Of a stretch of 64,000 nt of DNA, positions 52,183 through 61,666 are shown piece by piece. The translations under genes were made by a program, and so were the position numbers. Numbering within the stretch: position 1 is the first letter of the stretch; every line of letters begins with the position of its first letter. The stretch spans positions 1 through 64,000 of the forward strand of contig LBMP01000002.1 in assembly GCA_001184205.1 (NCBI GenBank), given 5' to 3'. Under the pieces are notes generated by a model, which did no database searches, was not told the origin of the DNA, and was given only the letters and a program-made list of their open reading frames with translations. The DNA comes from Desulfocarbo indianensis. GTDB taxonomy: Bacteria; Desulfobacterota; Desulfarculia; Desulfarculales; Desulfarculaceae.

Positions 52183-54423
52183 TCAGGAACAGGCGGCTAT
52201 CTCGCCCAGGACTTCCCGCACCTTTCGCCCCAGGCTTTCCACGGTGAAAGGCTTCTGCAGAAAAGCGCCGCCCTCCTTGAACACCTGGTTGAAAGTCTCG
52301 GCCCGGTCGTTGTAGCCCGACATGAAAATGACCTTGGCGTCCGGCCGGGTTTGCCGCACGCGCCGCGCCAACTGGGGGCCGCTCATCTTGGGCATGACCA
52401 CGTCGGTTATAATCAGGTGCACTTCCGCGTCCAAACCGTCCAGCAGATCCAGCGCCTCTTCGCCGTTGGCCGCGGTCAACACCTCATAGCCGCCCAGGCG
52501 CAGGGCTTCGGCCAGCAAATTGCGGACGTGATCTTCGTCTTCCACCAGGAGCAGAGTCTCCGATCCCGTGGGCAGGCGCTGCGGGGCGGCTTCCAGGCGG
52601 GGATGCTTGTGGGCCGGCTCCGGAACGCAAGGGAGATAGATATGGAAGGACGAGCCCTTGCCCGGTTCGCTCTCCACCGTTATTTCGCCTTCCACTGATT
52701 TGATGATGCCGTACACGGTGGAAAGCCCCAGGCCGGTTCCCTTGTTGTGTTCCTTGGTGGTGAAGAAGGGCTCAAACAAGTGTGACAGTATCTCCTTGTT
52801 CATTCCGGAGCCGGAATCCTTGATCAGGAGGGTTACGTAATCGCCGGGCGGCAAGCCTAATATCCCCGAGGAAGCGTCTTCAGCCACTCGCGCCCGGCCG
52901 GTTTCGATGAGAAGCCTGCCTCCGTTGGGCATGGCGTCCCTGGCGTTCACCGCCAGATTCATCACCACCTGCTCCATCTGGCCCTGATCAGCCTTCACGT
53001 AACCCACGTCCCCCCCCAGCCTGGTTTGCAGCAGGATGTCCTCGCCGATGATGCGGCGCAGCATGGTCTCCAGACCCGCCACCAGGTCGTTGAGCTTGAT
53101 CTCCTTGGCTTCGATCAAATGCTTGCGGCTGAAGGTCAATAGCTGGCTGGTCAGGCGTGAGGCGCGCCGGGCCGCCTCCAGAACGTTCTTCATGTGCTCA
53201 TGGGAGGGGGCGCCGGCGTTGAGGCTTTTCAAGACCAATTCGCTGTAACCGTGGATCACTTGCAGCAGGTTGTTGAAATCGTGCGCCACCCCGCCCGCCA
53301 GCCGCCCCATGGCTTCCATTTTTTGGGCGTGCAACAATTGGCGCTCCAGCTTTTTTTGCGAGGTCAGGTCGCGCAGCAGGCACAAAGCCGCCGCGCCGCC
53401 CTGCCACTCGATGGGCACCGCGTTAAGCTCCACCCAAAAGGTTTCGCCATAGGGGCCGCGCAGCCGGTGCTGGTGGTTGTTCAAGGCTCCCCGCCCGTTA
53501 ACCACCTCGGCCAGGCCTTTTTGCAGCGCTTCCTGGTCCTCCGGGTGCACCAGGGCCAGGTAGGGGAACTCCAGCAGGTCGCCAGCGGGTTTGGCGAACA
53601 GCTCGGCGGCGCGGGCGTTGGGGAAATTGATCTTGTTTCCCTTCAGGATGAAGATGGCTTCGTTGGCGTGGTCCACCACCAGGCGGTATTTCTCTTCCGA
53701 TTCCCTGAGCGCGGCCTGGGCGGTTTTGCGGCTGGTGATGTCCGAGACCGTGAATATCATGCCCTTGGCGCGATTGGTCACGTCCAGCAGGCTGGCCTGG
53801 ATGAAGGCGTCGAAGGGCTTGCCCTGGCGGGTCACCAACCGGCAATCCAGGAAGGCTTTTCTATGATGCAACAGCCCCTCCCAAAGATGCTTGCTCACGG
53901 ATTCAAAATCTTCCTGGCTGATGAAGGCTATTTGGGGGGGCTGTCCCATCCATTGCGAAAGGTCGTAACCGAAAATATCCAATAGCGCTTGATTGGCCCA
54001 GCCCAGGCGTCCCTGGCGCATCAGGCCGATGCCCACCGGCGACGAGGCCAGGATGGCGTCCTGGGTTTCCTTGCTTTCGCGCAGTTTGCGCTGGGCCCTT
54101 TTCATGGCCGCCACTTGCGGGCCAATGGCCGCGATGCCGGCCAGCAGCAAGCTGGAGGTTATGAGCGCCACCAGTTCCGCGGCCAAGCCCGCCGAATCGG
54201 CGGGCTTGGCCGGATAGGCCCAATAGATCCCCGCCAGGGTGATGCTGCGGCGCAGGGCCATGGCGCCCACGGCGAGGGAAATGAGTATCCAAGCGATGCG
54301 TCCGCCCGCGATCTTGATGAGGCGCAGCGCCAACACGGAAGTGATCACCTGCAGGGCGATGGATAGCGCCAGGGTGATCGCCAGCACCAGCGTCTCGGGA
54401 TAAGCCGTATCTAACAGGGCCAT
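52183..54423 (-). CDS. PAS-containing hybrid histidine kinase with C-terminal receiver
   Basis: 746 aa. Three N-terminal membrane segments (about residues 10-105), two PAS domains (about 120-230 and 245-365, with ILASSPVGIGLM and YRLVVDHANEAIFIL), HisKA with AGGVAHDFNNLLQVIHGYSEL, HATPase (VMNLAVNARDAMPNGG, DSGSGMN, FFTTKEHNKGTGLGLSTVYGI), and a C-terminal REC with LLLVEDEDHVRNL, phospho-acceptor Asp in LIITDVVMPKMSG and Lys in FLQKPFT. The H-D-F-N-N form of the H-box is typical of NtrB-like PAS kinases. It lies 58 bp downstream of the chemoreceptor gene. Confidence 0.93.
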   Translation of the reverse strand: MALLDTAYPETLVLAITLALSIALQVITSVLALRLIKIAGGRIAWILISLAVGAMALRRSITLAGIYWAYPAKPADSAGLAAELVALITSSLLLAGIAAIGPQVAAMKRAQRKLRESKETQDAILASSPVGIGLMRQGRLGWANQALLDIFGYDLSQWMGQPPQIAFISQEDFESVSKHLWEGLLHHRKAFLDCRLVTRQGKPFDAFIQASLLDVTNRAKGMIFTVSDITSRKTAQAALRESEEKYRLVVDHANEAIFILKGNKINFPNARAAELFAKPAGDLLEFPYLALVHPEDQEALQKGLAEVVNGRGALNNHQHRLRGPYGETFWVELNAVPIEWQGGAAALCLLRDLTSQKKLERQLLHAQKMEAMGRLAGGVAHDFNNLLQVIHGYSELVLKSLNAGAPSHEHMKNVLEAARRASRLTSQLLTFSRKHLIEAKEIKLNDLVAGLETMLRRIIGEDILLQTRLGGDVGYVKADQGQMEQVVMNLAVNARDAMPNGGRLLIETGRARVAEDASSGILGLPPGDYVTLLIKDSGSGMNKEILSHLFEPFFTTKEHNKGTGLGLSTVYGIIKSVEGEITVESEPGKGSSFHIYLPCVPEPAHKHPRLEAAPQRLPTGSETLLLVEDEDHVRNLLAEALRLGGYEVLTAANGEEALDLLDGLDAEVHLIITDVVMPKMSGPQLARRVRQTRPDAKVIFMSGYNDRAETFNQVFKEGGAFLQKPFTVESLGRKVREVLGEIAACS

Positions 54424-54481
54424 GATGAGTTATCCCGTTAAAAGCGCGTCGGCTTGTTATGTCGGCCAGGACCCTCCCGGT

Positions 54482-56443
54482 TTAGAAACTCCGGAAATCC
54501 TCGTCGCTAAGCGGGATGGCCTTCTCCGGGTCCACCTTTGCCGCGGACGGCTTGTCGGGCTTGCCTTTCGGCGCGGGTTCCGGCAGAGCCCGGTGGGCGA
54601 TGCGGCGTACCTTGGTTTGATTGCCTTTGCGAGCCAAGCCGTTGTCCCGCTGGGAGCCCACCATGGTCACCAGATCGATGACGACGGACTTCATTTGTTC
54701 GGCCTGGGCGTTCAGTTCTTCCGAGGCCGCCGCGGATTCCTCCGCGTTGGCGGCGTTGGCTTGCACTACCTTGTCCATGTCGGACACGGCGACGCTGATC
54801 TGGTCGACCCCTTGGGCCTGCTCCACCGAGGCGGCCGCTATCTCGCCCACCAGCTCGGCGACTTTGCCCGCGGAATCGGCCACGCGGACAAACGCGTCAT
54901 TGGTTTGCAGAACCAGATCGGAACCCTCGCGCACTTTTATCACGCTGTTTTCAATGAGGGCGGCGGTGCTCTTGGCGGCCTTGCCGGCCCGCATGGCCAG
55001 ATTGCGGACTTCATCGGCCACCACCGCGAACCCCGCGCCATGTTCTCCGGCCCGGGCCGCCTCCACCGCGGCGTTTAAGGCCAGCAGATTGGTTTGGAAC
55101 GCTATTTCATCGATGGTTTTGATGATCTTGGATATCTCTTCGCTGGACTGGGCTATCTGCTCCATGGAGGCGGTGAGATGCGACATGGAATCATCGGCCT
55201 CTTCCACCACCTGGCGGGCGTGGCTCATGAGGCTGTTGGCCTGATCGGCGTTGCTGGCGTTCTGTTTGGACATGGAGGAGACCTGCTCCAGGGAGGCCGA
55301 GGTTTCTTCCAGGGAGGCCGCCTGCTCGCTGGCGCCCGAGGCCAGCGACTGGCTGGAGCCGGAAACCTGGCTGGACGCCGCCACTACCTGTTCGGCCCCT
55401 TCGTTCAAGGAGGCGATGGTTATGCTGAGGGTCTTGTTGATGCCCACGGAAATGAGCCAACCCACCACGAAGCTGATCAAGGAGACGATCGCCGACACCA
55501 CGATTATCAGGACCAAAGCGCTTTCTTCGATGGCGGAGGCCTCTTTGGCGCTGGCTTTCATTTGGGCGTTGGCCCGCTGCGCGATGGCGGTGACCGATTC
55601 ATCCACCCCTTTTTGGACGGCGCGCAAACCCTGCCGGATGAGATCCTTCAACTCGCGCTGCAGGGCGGCCCGCTGGACCACTTTGGGGAAAATGGCCTGA
55701 AAGGTCTGGTAATAGGATTGGACCTGATTTTTGAGCGCCCCCTGGGCCGAGGCCGTGAGCAAGCCCTGGGCCTCGCCGAGGCGGTCCATGTAGCGTTGAT
55801 CGGCTCTCTCCAGGATGTTTTTCTCCTGGCGCCTCAGTTCCTTCACCAAAAGCTTGCTTTGGGGGTCGTCCGCCTGTTGCTCCAGGCGCCGGCCAATCTC
55901 CACCAGCTGCTTGACCACTCCCTTGGAGTTTTCCGCTGAATCGTACCAGCCGATTTGGTTGGTGAGTTCAAGGCAAAGGCCTTGCTTCTCTTCTATGACG
56001 CCGGCCAGCTTGGTCAGTTCCTCGAATTTGGCGTTGGCGGCCAGGGTGAGGCTTTCTATGGCGCCTCCCTTGCGGCAAGGCGGCACGGCCAGGCCTTGCT
56101 CGTCCGGTATCAGGGTGCCCAGGTCGCTGGTCCCCTGCAAGGCGACTTTGCTCAGGCCTTGAAAGCGGTTTATTTTTTCATGGGCGCGTTTGGCGTATTC
56201 CTTGAATTGCGCCAGGTCGCGGTCCACGCCCGCCATTTCGTTCAGGTTCACCCGCATGCCCAAAATGGTTTCGGTCATCAAGGCCGCCACCCGGTCTTGG
56301 GGAAGCCTTTGCAGGGTGATGGTTTGGTAGGAATCCACCACCGCGTTGAACCTACTGATAAAGAAGGCGGAAAGCCCGGCAAGCATCACTACCAGGACGA
56401 GGGTCATTCCCACCAGTTTCTGTTTGATCGTCAGGTTCGACAT
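54482..56443 (-). CDS. Methyl-accepting chemotaxis protein
   Basis: 653 aa from the ATG at 56443, preceded by GGGAGGG; the longer open frame to 56650 is not supported. TM1 (about residues 10-30, [19 protein letters not shown]), a ~300-residue helical periplasmic sensor (4HB/HBM-like), TM2 (about 320-345, [23 protein letters not shown]), and a cytoplasmic signalling coil with the highly conserved tip [44 protein letters not shown]. It relays a periplasmic signal to CheA. No HAMP is obvious. No C-terminal CheR pentapeptide; the tail SDEDFRSF is acidic. Confidence 0.93.
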   Translation of the reverse strand: MSNLTIKQKLVGMTLVLVVMLAGLSAFFISRFNAVVDSYQTITLQRLPQDRVAALMTETILGMRVNLNEMAGVDRDLAQFKEYAKRAHEKINRFQGLSKVALQGTSDLGTLIPDEQGLAVPPCRKGGAIESLTLAANAKFEELTKLAGVIEEKQGLCLELTNQIGWYDSAENSKGVVKQLVEIGRRLEQQADDPQSKLLVKELRRQEKNILERADQRYMDRLGEAQGLLTASAQGALKNQVQSYYQTFQAIFPKVVQRAALQRELKDLIRQGLRAVQKGVDESVTAIAQRANAQMKASAKEASAIEESALVLIIVVSAIVSLISFVVGWLISVGINKTLSITIASLNEGAEQVVAASSQVSGSSQSLASGASEQAASLEETSASLEQVSSMSKQNASNADQANSLMSHARQVVEEADDSMSHLTASMEQIAQSSEEISKIIKTIDEIAFQTNLLALNAAVEAARAGEHGAGFAVVADEVRNLAMRAGKAAKSTAALIENSVIKVREGSDLVLQTNDAFVRVADSAGKVAELVGEIAAASVEQAQGVDQISVAVSDMDKVVQANAANAEESAAASEELNAQAEQMKSVVIDLVTMVGSQRDNGLARKGNQTKVRRIAHRALPEPAPKGKPDKPSAAKVDPEKAIPLSDEDFRSF

Positions 56444-56514
56444 TCTGATTTCCCTCCCCATGTTTGCTGCGAATACACTAGTGCCAAGCCCCCCCCATGC
56501 CAATGGCTCATTAA

Positions 56515-56535
56515 AATGGTTTCCCAAAAACCATT
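56515..56535. repeat. Inverted repeat upstream of the chemoreceptor
   Basis: AATGGTTT (56515-56522), loop CCCAA, AAACCATT (56528-56535). An exact 8-bp dyad about 75 bp before the start codon; a possible operator. Confidence 0.4.
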
Positions 56536-56885
56536 GAGGCGCGCTAGCCTCCACTGGAATCCAGTTGACGAGCCTTAAGGTTTGAGTTTGTTTTAATGGT
56601 GGTGAAAAACCGCGCGTCCCAATTAACCGCACCCAGTAGCTGCGCTCCACCGGGCCGTTAGTTGTTTTTCGACGCGTTCCCTACTTGCACGCTTGAAAAG
56701 CGCTTGCCTGGGGCTTTATTGACGGTTCGCCCTGAAAGTGCGTCCACGGATCGGCCAGACCGCCAGCTAAAGTCAACGTTAAAGACAAGTTGATAGTTGC
56801 CTTCTATTTCCCACGCTCCCTGGGGGCAAGCGATGCGGTTCGGGGGGCCGACCCTTTAAGCCTGCAATAGGGCATGTTTGCTAAC

Positions 56886-56904
56886 AATCAGGTAATCCCT
56901 GATT
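56886..56904. repeat. Inverted repeat AATCAGG/CCTGATT
   Basis: AATCAGG (56886-56892), loop TAATC, CCTGATT (56898-56904). An exact 7-bp dyad just past the end of the NarL-like regulator gene. Confidence 0.35.
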
Positions 56905-57001
56905 ATTGATCTTAAAAGCCTGAGAAACCGTGAAAAATGACATTAGTTCGCGTTGAAATCGCCTGCTGGGCGTGTCTGGACCTTTTTCGGGGGGCGTAAT
57001 A

Positions 57002-57655
57002 CTAGGCGGGGGTTATTCCTTCTTTGATGGCGTAGCGGACCAATTCCGCCAGACTGTGGGCGCCGATTTTACGCATGACGTTTTGCCGGTGGGTCTCCAC
57101 GGTTTTCACGCTCAGGTTGAGAATGCTGGCTATTTGCTTGACTCCGATCCCTTCGGCCAGAAGCTGGAGCACCTCCCGTTCCCGTCCGGTGAGAAGGCTG
57201 AAGGGGTCTTTTTGCTCGGCCGGCAGGCTGCGCAGATAATCTTGCAGCAACCTCTGGGAGATGAATGGGCTGAGGTAGAACTGGCCCGCCTCCACCATGG
57301 AAAGGCACAGGGCAAGCTCTTCGAAGGCGCATTGCTTCAAGAGATAGCCCGAAGCGCCGGCCTTGATCATCTCGCTCACGTAGCGCAGGTTGTCATGTAT
57401 GGAAAGCGCTATGACCTTGACCTTGGGCAGGGCTTCCCTGATCTGGCGGGTGGCGTCGATGCCGTTCAAATCGGGCATGGATATATCCATGATCACCAAG
57501 TCGGGCCTCAGCTCCAAGACCATGCCCAAGGCCTCCCGCCCGCTGGTGGCGCTGCCAGCCACCTTGAGCTTGGTCTGACTTTCCAAGAGCGAGCGCAAGC
57601 CGTCCAGCATGATGCGGTGATCGTCGGCCAGAACTACTTTTTTAATTTTGGGCAT
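57002..57655 (-). CDS. NarL/FixJ-type response regulator
   Basis: 217 aa. REC domain with VVLADDHRIMLDGL, phospho-acceptor Asp in LVIMDISMPDLNG and Lys in YLLKQCAF, followed by a LuxR-type HTH (LTGREREVLQLLAEGIGVKQIASILNLSVKTVETHRQNVMRKIG). It acts as a DNA-binding output. Its start codon overlaps the end of the kinase gene by one base, so kinase and regulator are a coupled pair. Confidence 0.95.
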   Translation of the reverse strand: MPKIKKVVLADDHRIMLDGLRSLLESQTKLKVAGSATSGREALGMVLELRPDLVIMDISMPDLNGIDATRQIREALPKVKVIALSIHDNLRYVSEMIKAGASGYLLKQCAFEELALCLSMVEAGQFYLSPFISQRLLQDYLRSLPAEQKDPFSLLTGREREVLQLLAEGIGVKQIASILNLSVKTVETHRQNVMRKIGAHSLAELVRYAIKEGITPA

Positions 57656-59625
57656 CAGTTCGTTCCTCGTCGCAGGGCTTCGGGCATGGGCAGGCTGATG
57701 CTGGCCACGGTGCCAGCCCCAGGCCGGGAGCCGATTTTTCCTTCCCCCCCCAAATTCTTGAGCCGCTCGCCAATGCTGAACAGCCCGAATCCATGGGGGA
57801 TAAAAGAGTCCAATGCACGGATGTCGAAGCCGTGTCCATCGTCCTGCACGGTAATCTCGAGATGGCTCGGTTCGCTGTCAAGCCGGATCCGAATGGTCCT
57901 GGGATGCCCGTGCTTGACCGCGTTCATCACCAGCTCCTGGGTGGCGCGGAAAAGGGTCAGGGTCGTTTCCCAATCCAATTCCTTGGGCATCCAGTTGGAG
58001 GTGAATTGGGTCACCACGCCATAGCTCTGGTAGGTATGCTCGGCCAGCCAGCTCAAGCCGGCCTCCAAGCCCAGCTCGCGGAGGATGGGCGGGCTCAAGC
58101 TGGCGGTGATGGTTCTGGCCTCGGCAAAGGCCTGATCCACCTGCCGCACCAGCTCATGCAGTTTTTGCTCCCGCGCGCGGGGCTTGCCGGCCAGGGCCGC
58201 CTGCAAGCCAATGCGGATCAGGGCCAGGGTTTGGCCCAGGCCGTCATGCACCACCTCCGCCAACCTCTGGCGCTCCCTTTCCTCGGCGAGGGCCAGTTGG
58301 GCGGCCAGGCCCCGCAGCTTGTTTTGATACTCCTTCAGCTTCTTCTCGGTGGCTTTCCGCTCCGTGATGTCTTCCACGGTGGCGATGTGGCCTCCCTGGA
58401 GACGTCCCGGCTCCAGAAGCCGCACTTGGATCAACACGTTTATAATCCGCCCGTCCTTGCATTGCCAGCGGGCTTCGCCGCTGGCGCCGGCCCGTTTCAT
58501 GAGCTCTTCCTGGATGGCCTGGCCGGTTTGGGCGTACTCCTGGCCCGATAGGTAGAGCATCCTGCTTTTGCGGCCTTCCAGTTCATTTTTTTTATAGCCC
58601 AGCATTTGGCACAGGGCGGGATTCACGATCTGGATCACCCGGTCGCGCATCCATATGATGCCCACCGGCGAGGCGTCGAGTATGGCCTGCAGGCTCTTTT
58701 GGCGGTGGGCGAGATCCCTTTGGGCCTGGATGTGTTCGGTGATGTCCATAACCGTGGCGATGAAGCCGCGCGACAGGTCCGCTTGGCTTTGCGGCTCCAG
58801 GTAGGCTTGGATTTCCCTGGCCGAGCCCTCCTTGCGCCGCCAGGTGGCGCGGAGCGGGCCGGGCATTATCCCTTGCAACACCGCCAGGGCTTTTTTCCCC
58901 GCCTCTTGGCTGGCCGCCTTGTTTGGGAAGAGCAATTCCAGGGGTTGCCCCAAGAGTTCCCCTATCCGGTAGCCGGTTATGGTTTCCATGGCCCGGTTGC
59001 ACCATTTGATGGTGAACCCCGGCTCCATGTAGCAGATGCCGGCGGGCGAGGAGTCCAGGATGGCTTGCAGGGTGCGTTGACGCGCCTCCAGCTGCTCATG
59101 CAATAAGCGGCCATTGGCGGAACCGTCCGGCTGGCTCTGCCCGTCGGGGAGAGTCCCGCTCTCCGCCGGTTCCCGGCCGGGGGGCGGCGATGCGGGCGCC
59201 CGCTCCGGGGCCAAGGGAAAGCCGCCGGGCGGCAAGGCGCCCTTGAGGCAATTGCGGGGCGTTATCAGCGCTTCTTTAAGGCAACACAGCAATGAACTGA
59301 CCTGGCAGGGTTTGCTTATCACGGCGTACGGGTTCAGTTGCGCTATTTCCAGGGGTATTTTGCCCCGAAGGCTGTGGCCGGACAAGACCAGGAGTATGCT
59401 CGATTTCTGCGGCATGCGGGCCAGTATCTGCCACGCGGGCTCTTCGCCCGGCAGATCAAGGTCGACCAGGAGCGCGTCCGGCTGCTCCTGGCTAAGGGCC
59501 TCTTGCAGTTGTTCGCAGGTTTCGCAACGATAGGCAGTCTCCAAGCCAGCCAGGCTCAAAGCTAGATCGATTTCCAGGCCGGCTGTGTTGTCAGATGTTG
59601 CCACTAATACCTTGGCCCAAGACAT
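57655..59625 (-). CDS. NarX-type (HisKA_3) PAS sensor kinase with degenerate N-terminal receiver
   Basis: 656 aa, soluble. The N-terminal ~120 residues fold like a receiver (ALLVDLDLPGEEPAWQIL has the Asp; Lys in VISKPCQ) but the usual acidic pair is missing (VLVATSDNTAG). A Pro-rich linker leads to two PAS domains (about 180-305 and 310-430, ILDSSPAGICYMEPG and ILDASPVGIIWM), a HisKA_3 dimerisation region with the phospho-His in LAEVVHDGLGQTLALIRIGLQ, and a HATPase_c domain (QELVMNAVKHGHPR, DDGHGFD, HGFGLFSIGERLKNLGG). Typical of NarX/DegS kinases paired with LuxR-type regulators, here the gene it overlaps by one base. Confidence 0.93.
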   Translation of the reverse strand: MSWAKVLVATSDNTAGLEIDLALSLAGLETAYRCETCEQLQEALSQEQPDALLVDLDLPGEEPAWQILARMPQKSSILLVLSGHSLRGKIPLEIAQLNPYAVISKPCQVSSLLCCLKEALITPRNCLKGALPPGGFPLAPERAPASPPPGREPAESGTLPDGQSQPDGSANGRLLHEQLEARQRTLQAILDSSPAGICYMEPGFTIKWCNRAMETITGYRIGELLGQPLELLFPNKAASQEAGKKALAVLQGIMPGPLRATWRRKEGSAREIQAYLEPQSQADLSRGFIATVMDITEHIQAQRDLAHRQKSLQAILDASPVGIIWMRDRVIQIVNPALCQMLGYKKNELEGRKSRMLYLSGQEYAQTGQAIQEELMKRAGASGEARWQCKDGRIINVLIQVRLLEPGRLQGGHIATVEDITERKATEKKLKEYQNKLRGLAAQLALAEERERQRLAEVVHDGLGQTLALIRIGLQAALAGKPRAREQKLHELVRQVDQAFAEARTITASLSPPILRELGLEAGLSWLAEHTYQSYGVVTQFTSNWMPKELDWETTLTLFRATQELVMNAVKHGHPRTIRIRLDSEPSHLEITVQDDGHGFDIRALDSFIPHGFGLFSIGERLKNLGGEGKIGSRPGAGTVASISLPMPEALRRGTN

Positions 59626-59831
59626 GGCCTTTCACTTTTCTTCGCCCCCCTCTTCTTAAGCTGGTAAATAAACGAGATTTAGCTAAAGCTATATTCCTCT
59701 ATGGGGCAGACAATGCGCCGCGCCGAAAGCGGGCTCGGCGACCATGGCCAAGCAGAGGAAAAGTTAGGGCAGGCACGGATGGTTCATCCGGTTAATCAAT
59801 AATAATTATTGTTTAAAGCAAGCCGACCTCT

Positions 59832-59901
59832 CTCGCCTCGCATAATATATACTCTTTAATGAGGAAGCTGAAAATAAGTGAAGCTCGCTCATTAAGGCGA
59901 G
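59832..59901. repeat. Nested inverted repeat
   Basis: Outer arms CTCGCCT (59832-59838) and AGGCGAG (59895-59901); inner arms TTAATGAG (59856-59863) and CTCATTAA (59888-59895). All exact. Could form a two-level stem in RNA. Confidence 0.35.
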
Positions 59902-59934
59902 GATGCCGCCGCCTTTGGCGTCCGCCGCCCGGCG

Positions 59935-59974
59935 GAAAACGATGCGCTGAGACGAGTGACGGCTCCTCGTTTTC
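59935..59974. repeat. Hairpin GAAAACGA/TCGTTTTC
   Basis: GAAAACGA (59935-59942) and TCGTTTTC (59967-59974) are exact complements and enclose a smaller ACGAG/CTCGT stem. Read on the - strand it is followed by GCCGCC-rich sequence, not T's. Confidence 0.35.
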
Positions 59975-60104
59975 ACCGCGGGCCTCGTTTCGCGGCGGGC
60001 CATTTACCATCCGCCAAACCATACGCGGGGCCGGGAAAACCTTACCGGCGGCCCAGGATATGGCCCTGGCAAACGCTAGGGCGTTGCGCAAGGGTCGCCT
60101 GGCT

Positions 60105-60893
60105 TCAGCCAGTCAGGCGGGGCGCTGCAAAAGAGGCCTCTATCAATGCCTTGGTATAGGGGTGGGCCGGCTGGGCGAGAATGGCGGCGGTATGGCCTTG
60201 CTCCCAAAGGCGGCCGTCCTTCAGCACCGCGATGCGGGAGCACAACCAGGCCAGCGGCGCCAAATCGTGGGAAATGAAGAGATAACTCATGCCCAGCCGC
60301 TGGCGCAGCCTGGCCAACAGCTTGAGGACCGCGGCCTGCTGGGCCAAATCCAGGCTGGCCAGGGCCTCGTCGCAGATCAAAAGCTCGGGCTGCGGAGCCA
60401 GGGCCCTGGCTATGGCCACCCTTTGGCATTGGCCGCCGCTAAGTTCGTGGGGGCGCGCCTCCAGACAGTTAACCGGCAAATCCACCAGGTCCAGGAGTTC
60501 GCGGGTTTTTTCCTCGAGTTCGCGGCCGGCCGCCGTGCCCAATACCTCCATGGGCTCGGCGATCAGGTTTCGCACCGTGTAATAGGGGTTCAAATAGACG
60601 AAAGGGTCCTGCCAGACGACCTGGGCCTGGCGTCTCAGCTCCCGGCGCTGGCCGCGGCTGAATCCGGCCAGGTCGCGGCCCTTCCATAACACCCTGCCGC
60701 CGGCGGGGGCCTCCAGGCCCAGAATCAGCCTGGTGAGGGTGCTCTTGCCCGCGCCGCTTTGGCCCGCCAGGCCCAGGGCCTGGCCCGCCTCCAGCCGCAG
60801 GCTCACCCCGTCCAGGGCCCGCAAACGGCCCCGGCCCGAGGGGTGCGGGTATTCCTGGCTGACTCCCTCCAGGGACAAAAGGGGCTCAGGCAT
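60105..60893 (-). CDS. Peptide/nickel-type ABC transporter ATP-binding protein (DppF-like)
   Basis: 262 aa. Walker A GQSGAGKST, Q-loop QVVWQDPFVYLNPYYTVRN, signature ELSGGQCQRVAIARAL, Walker B LLICDEALASLD, H-loop FISHDLAPL. DppF-type features include the C-terminal QPAHPYTKALIEA motif. It overlaps the previous ATPase gene by eight bases and is the last gene of the operon. Confidence 0.93.
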   Translation of the reverse strand: MPEPLLSLEGVSQEYPHPSGRGRLRALDGVSLRLEAGQALGLAGQSGAGKSTLTRLILGLEAPAGGRVLWKGRDLAGFSRGQRRELRRQAQVVWQDPFVYLNPYYTVRNLIAEPMEVLGTAAGRELEEKTRELLDLVDLPVNCLEARPHELSGGQCQRVAIARALAPQPELLICDEALASLDLAQQAAVLKLLARLRQRLGMSYLFISHDLAPLAWLCSRIAVLKDGRLWEQGHTAAILAQPAHPYTKALIEASFAAPRLTG

Positions 60894-61665
60894 GGCGTCC
60901 CCCCAAGAGGTCGAGGGCGTTGATCAGTTCCCGGGTGTGGGCGTGGGCGGGCCGGGCCAGCACCCGGGAGGTGGCGCCCCGCTCCACCACGCTGCCGTGC
61001 TGCATCACCAATATTTCCGGGGCCAGGGCCGAGACGGCCCGCAGGTCGTGGGAGATCACGATGAGAGCGGTGTGATGCTCCCGGCGCAGGCGGTGCAGCA
61101 GGTCAAGCACCGCCATCCGGTTCAAGGGGTCCAGGCCGGTGGTGGGCTCGTCGGCGATGAGCACCTGGGGCCGCAAGGCCAGGGCGGTGGCGATCAGCAC
61201 CCTTTGCCGCATGCCGCCGCTCAGTTCAAAGGGATAGCGCTGGGCATAGGAAGCGGGCAGGGCCACCGTTTCCAGGAGCCGGCGGGCTCTCTCCTGGGCG
61301 CGTTCCCGGTGCCAGCCCCTGGTTTCGCAGAGGGCTTCGGCTATCTGGGGACCCACCTTGACCACCGGATCCAGGGCCGAGGCCGGGCTTTGGAAGATCA
61401 GGAATATCTGGCCGCCGCGCCTGCCCCGCCAGGCCTGGGGATCATTGGGCGGGATGCTCTCGCCGTGCAGGCGTATCTCGCCGGCCCTCACCCGCAAAGG
61501 CCGGGGCAGCAGGCCGCAGAGGGCCAGGGCGCTCAGGCTTTTTCCGGCCCCGCTCTGGCCCACCAAGCCCAGGGCGCCACCGTGCTCCAGGCTGAAGCTC
61601 AGCTCGCGCACCAGGTCGCCGGCCGGAGAACTCACGGTCAGGCCGTTTACTTCCAGGAGCTTCAT
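60886..61665 (-). CDS. Peptide/nickel-type ABC transporter ATP-binding protein (DppD-like)
   Basis: 259 aa. Walker A GQSGAGKSL, Q-loop IFLIFQSPASALDPVVKVG, signature FELSGGMRQRVLIATAL, Walker B VLIADEPTTGLDPLN, H-loop VISHDLRAV. Stand-alone DppD-type ATPase partnered with the gene at 60105. The gap to the upstream permease gene is one base. Confidence 0.93.
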   Translation of the reverse strand: MKLLEVNGLTVSSPAGDLVRELSFSLEHGGALGLVGQSGAGKSLSALALCGLLPRPLRVRAGEIRLHGESIPPNDPQAWRGRRGGQIFLIFQSPASALDPVVKVGPQIAEALCETRGWHRERAQERARRLLETVALPASYAQRYPFELSGGMRQRVLIATALALRPQVLIADEPTTGLDPLNRMAVLDLLHRLRREHHTALIVISHDLRAVSALAPEILVMQHGSVVERGATSRVLARPAHAHTRELINALDLLGGRHA

Positions 61666-61666
61666 C

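Larger units (their letters stand above)
56444..57001. other. 558-bp intergenic region upstream of the chemoreceptor
   Basis: No gene supported. It holds two inverted repeats (listed separately), a GGGGGGGG run near 56493, and several AT-rich stretches. It must contain the chemoreceptor promoter, but no clear sigma-70, sigma-54 or sigma-28 match was found. Confidence 0.5.
59626..60104. other. 479-bp intergenic region with several inverted repeats
   Basis: No gene supported. The left half is AT-rich (AATAATAATTATTG at 59799-59812) and holds the kinase promoter region. The middle carries a nested dyad (CTCGCCT/AGGCGAG and TTAATGAG/CTCATTAA, 59832-59901) and a GC-rich hairpin (GAAAACGA/TCGTTTTC, 59935-59974). 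It separates the - strand ABC operon from the kinase genes. Confidence 0.5.

Noticed and set aside
56470-56500. Sigma-54 promoter for the chemoreceptor (TTGGCAC on the - strand)
   Set aside because: A TGGCAC is present but no TTGC-type -12 at the required spacing.
56444-56650. Longer N-terminus for the chemoreceptor
   Set aside because: Non-membrane, low-complexity residues before a normal chemoreceptor start that has its own GGGAGGG site.
59813-60091. 92-codon - strand open frame in the gap before the NarX-type kinase
   Set aside because: No ribosome site, low-complexity product, and it overlaps the inverted repeats; treated as non-coding.
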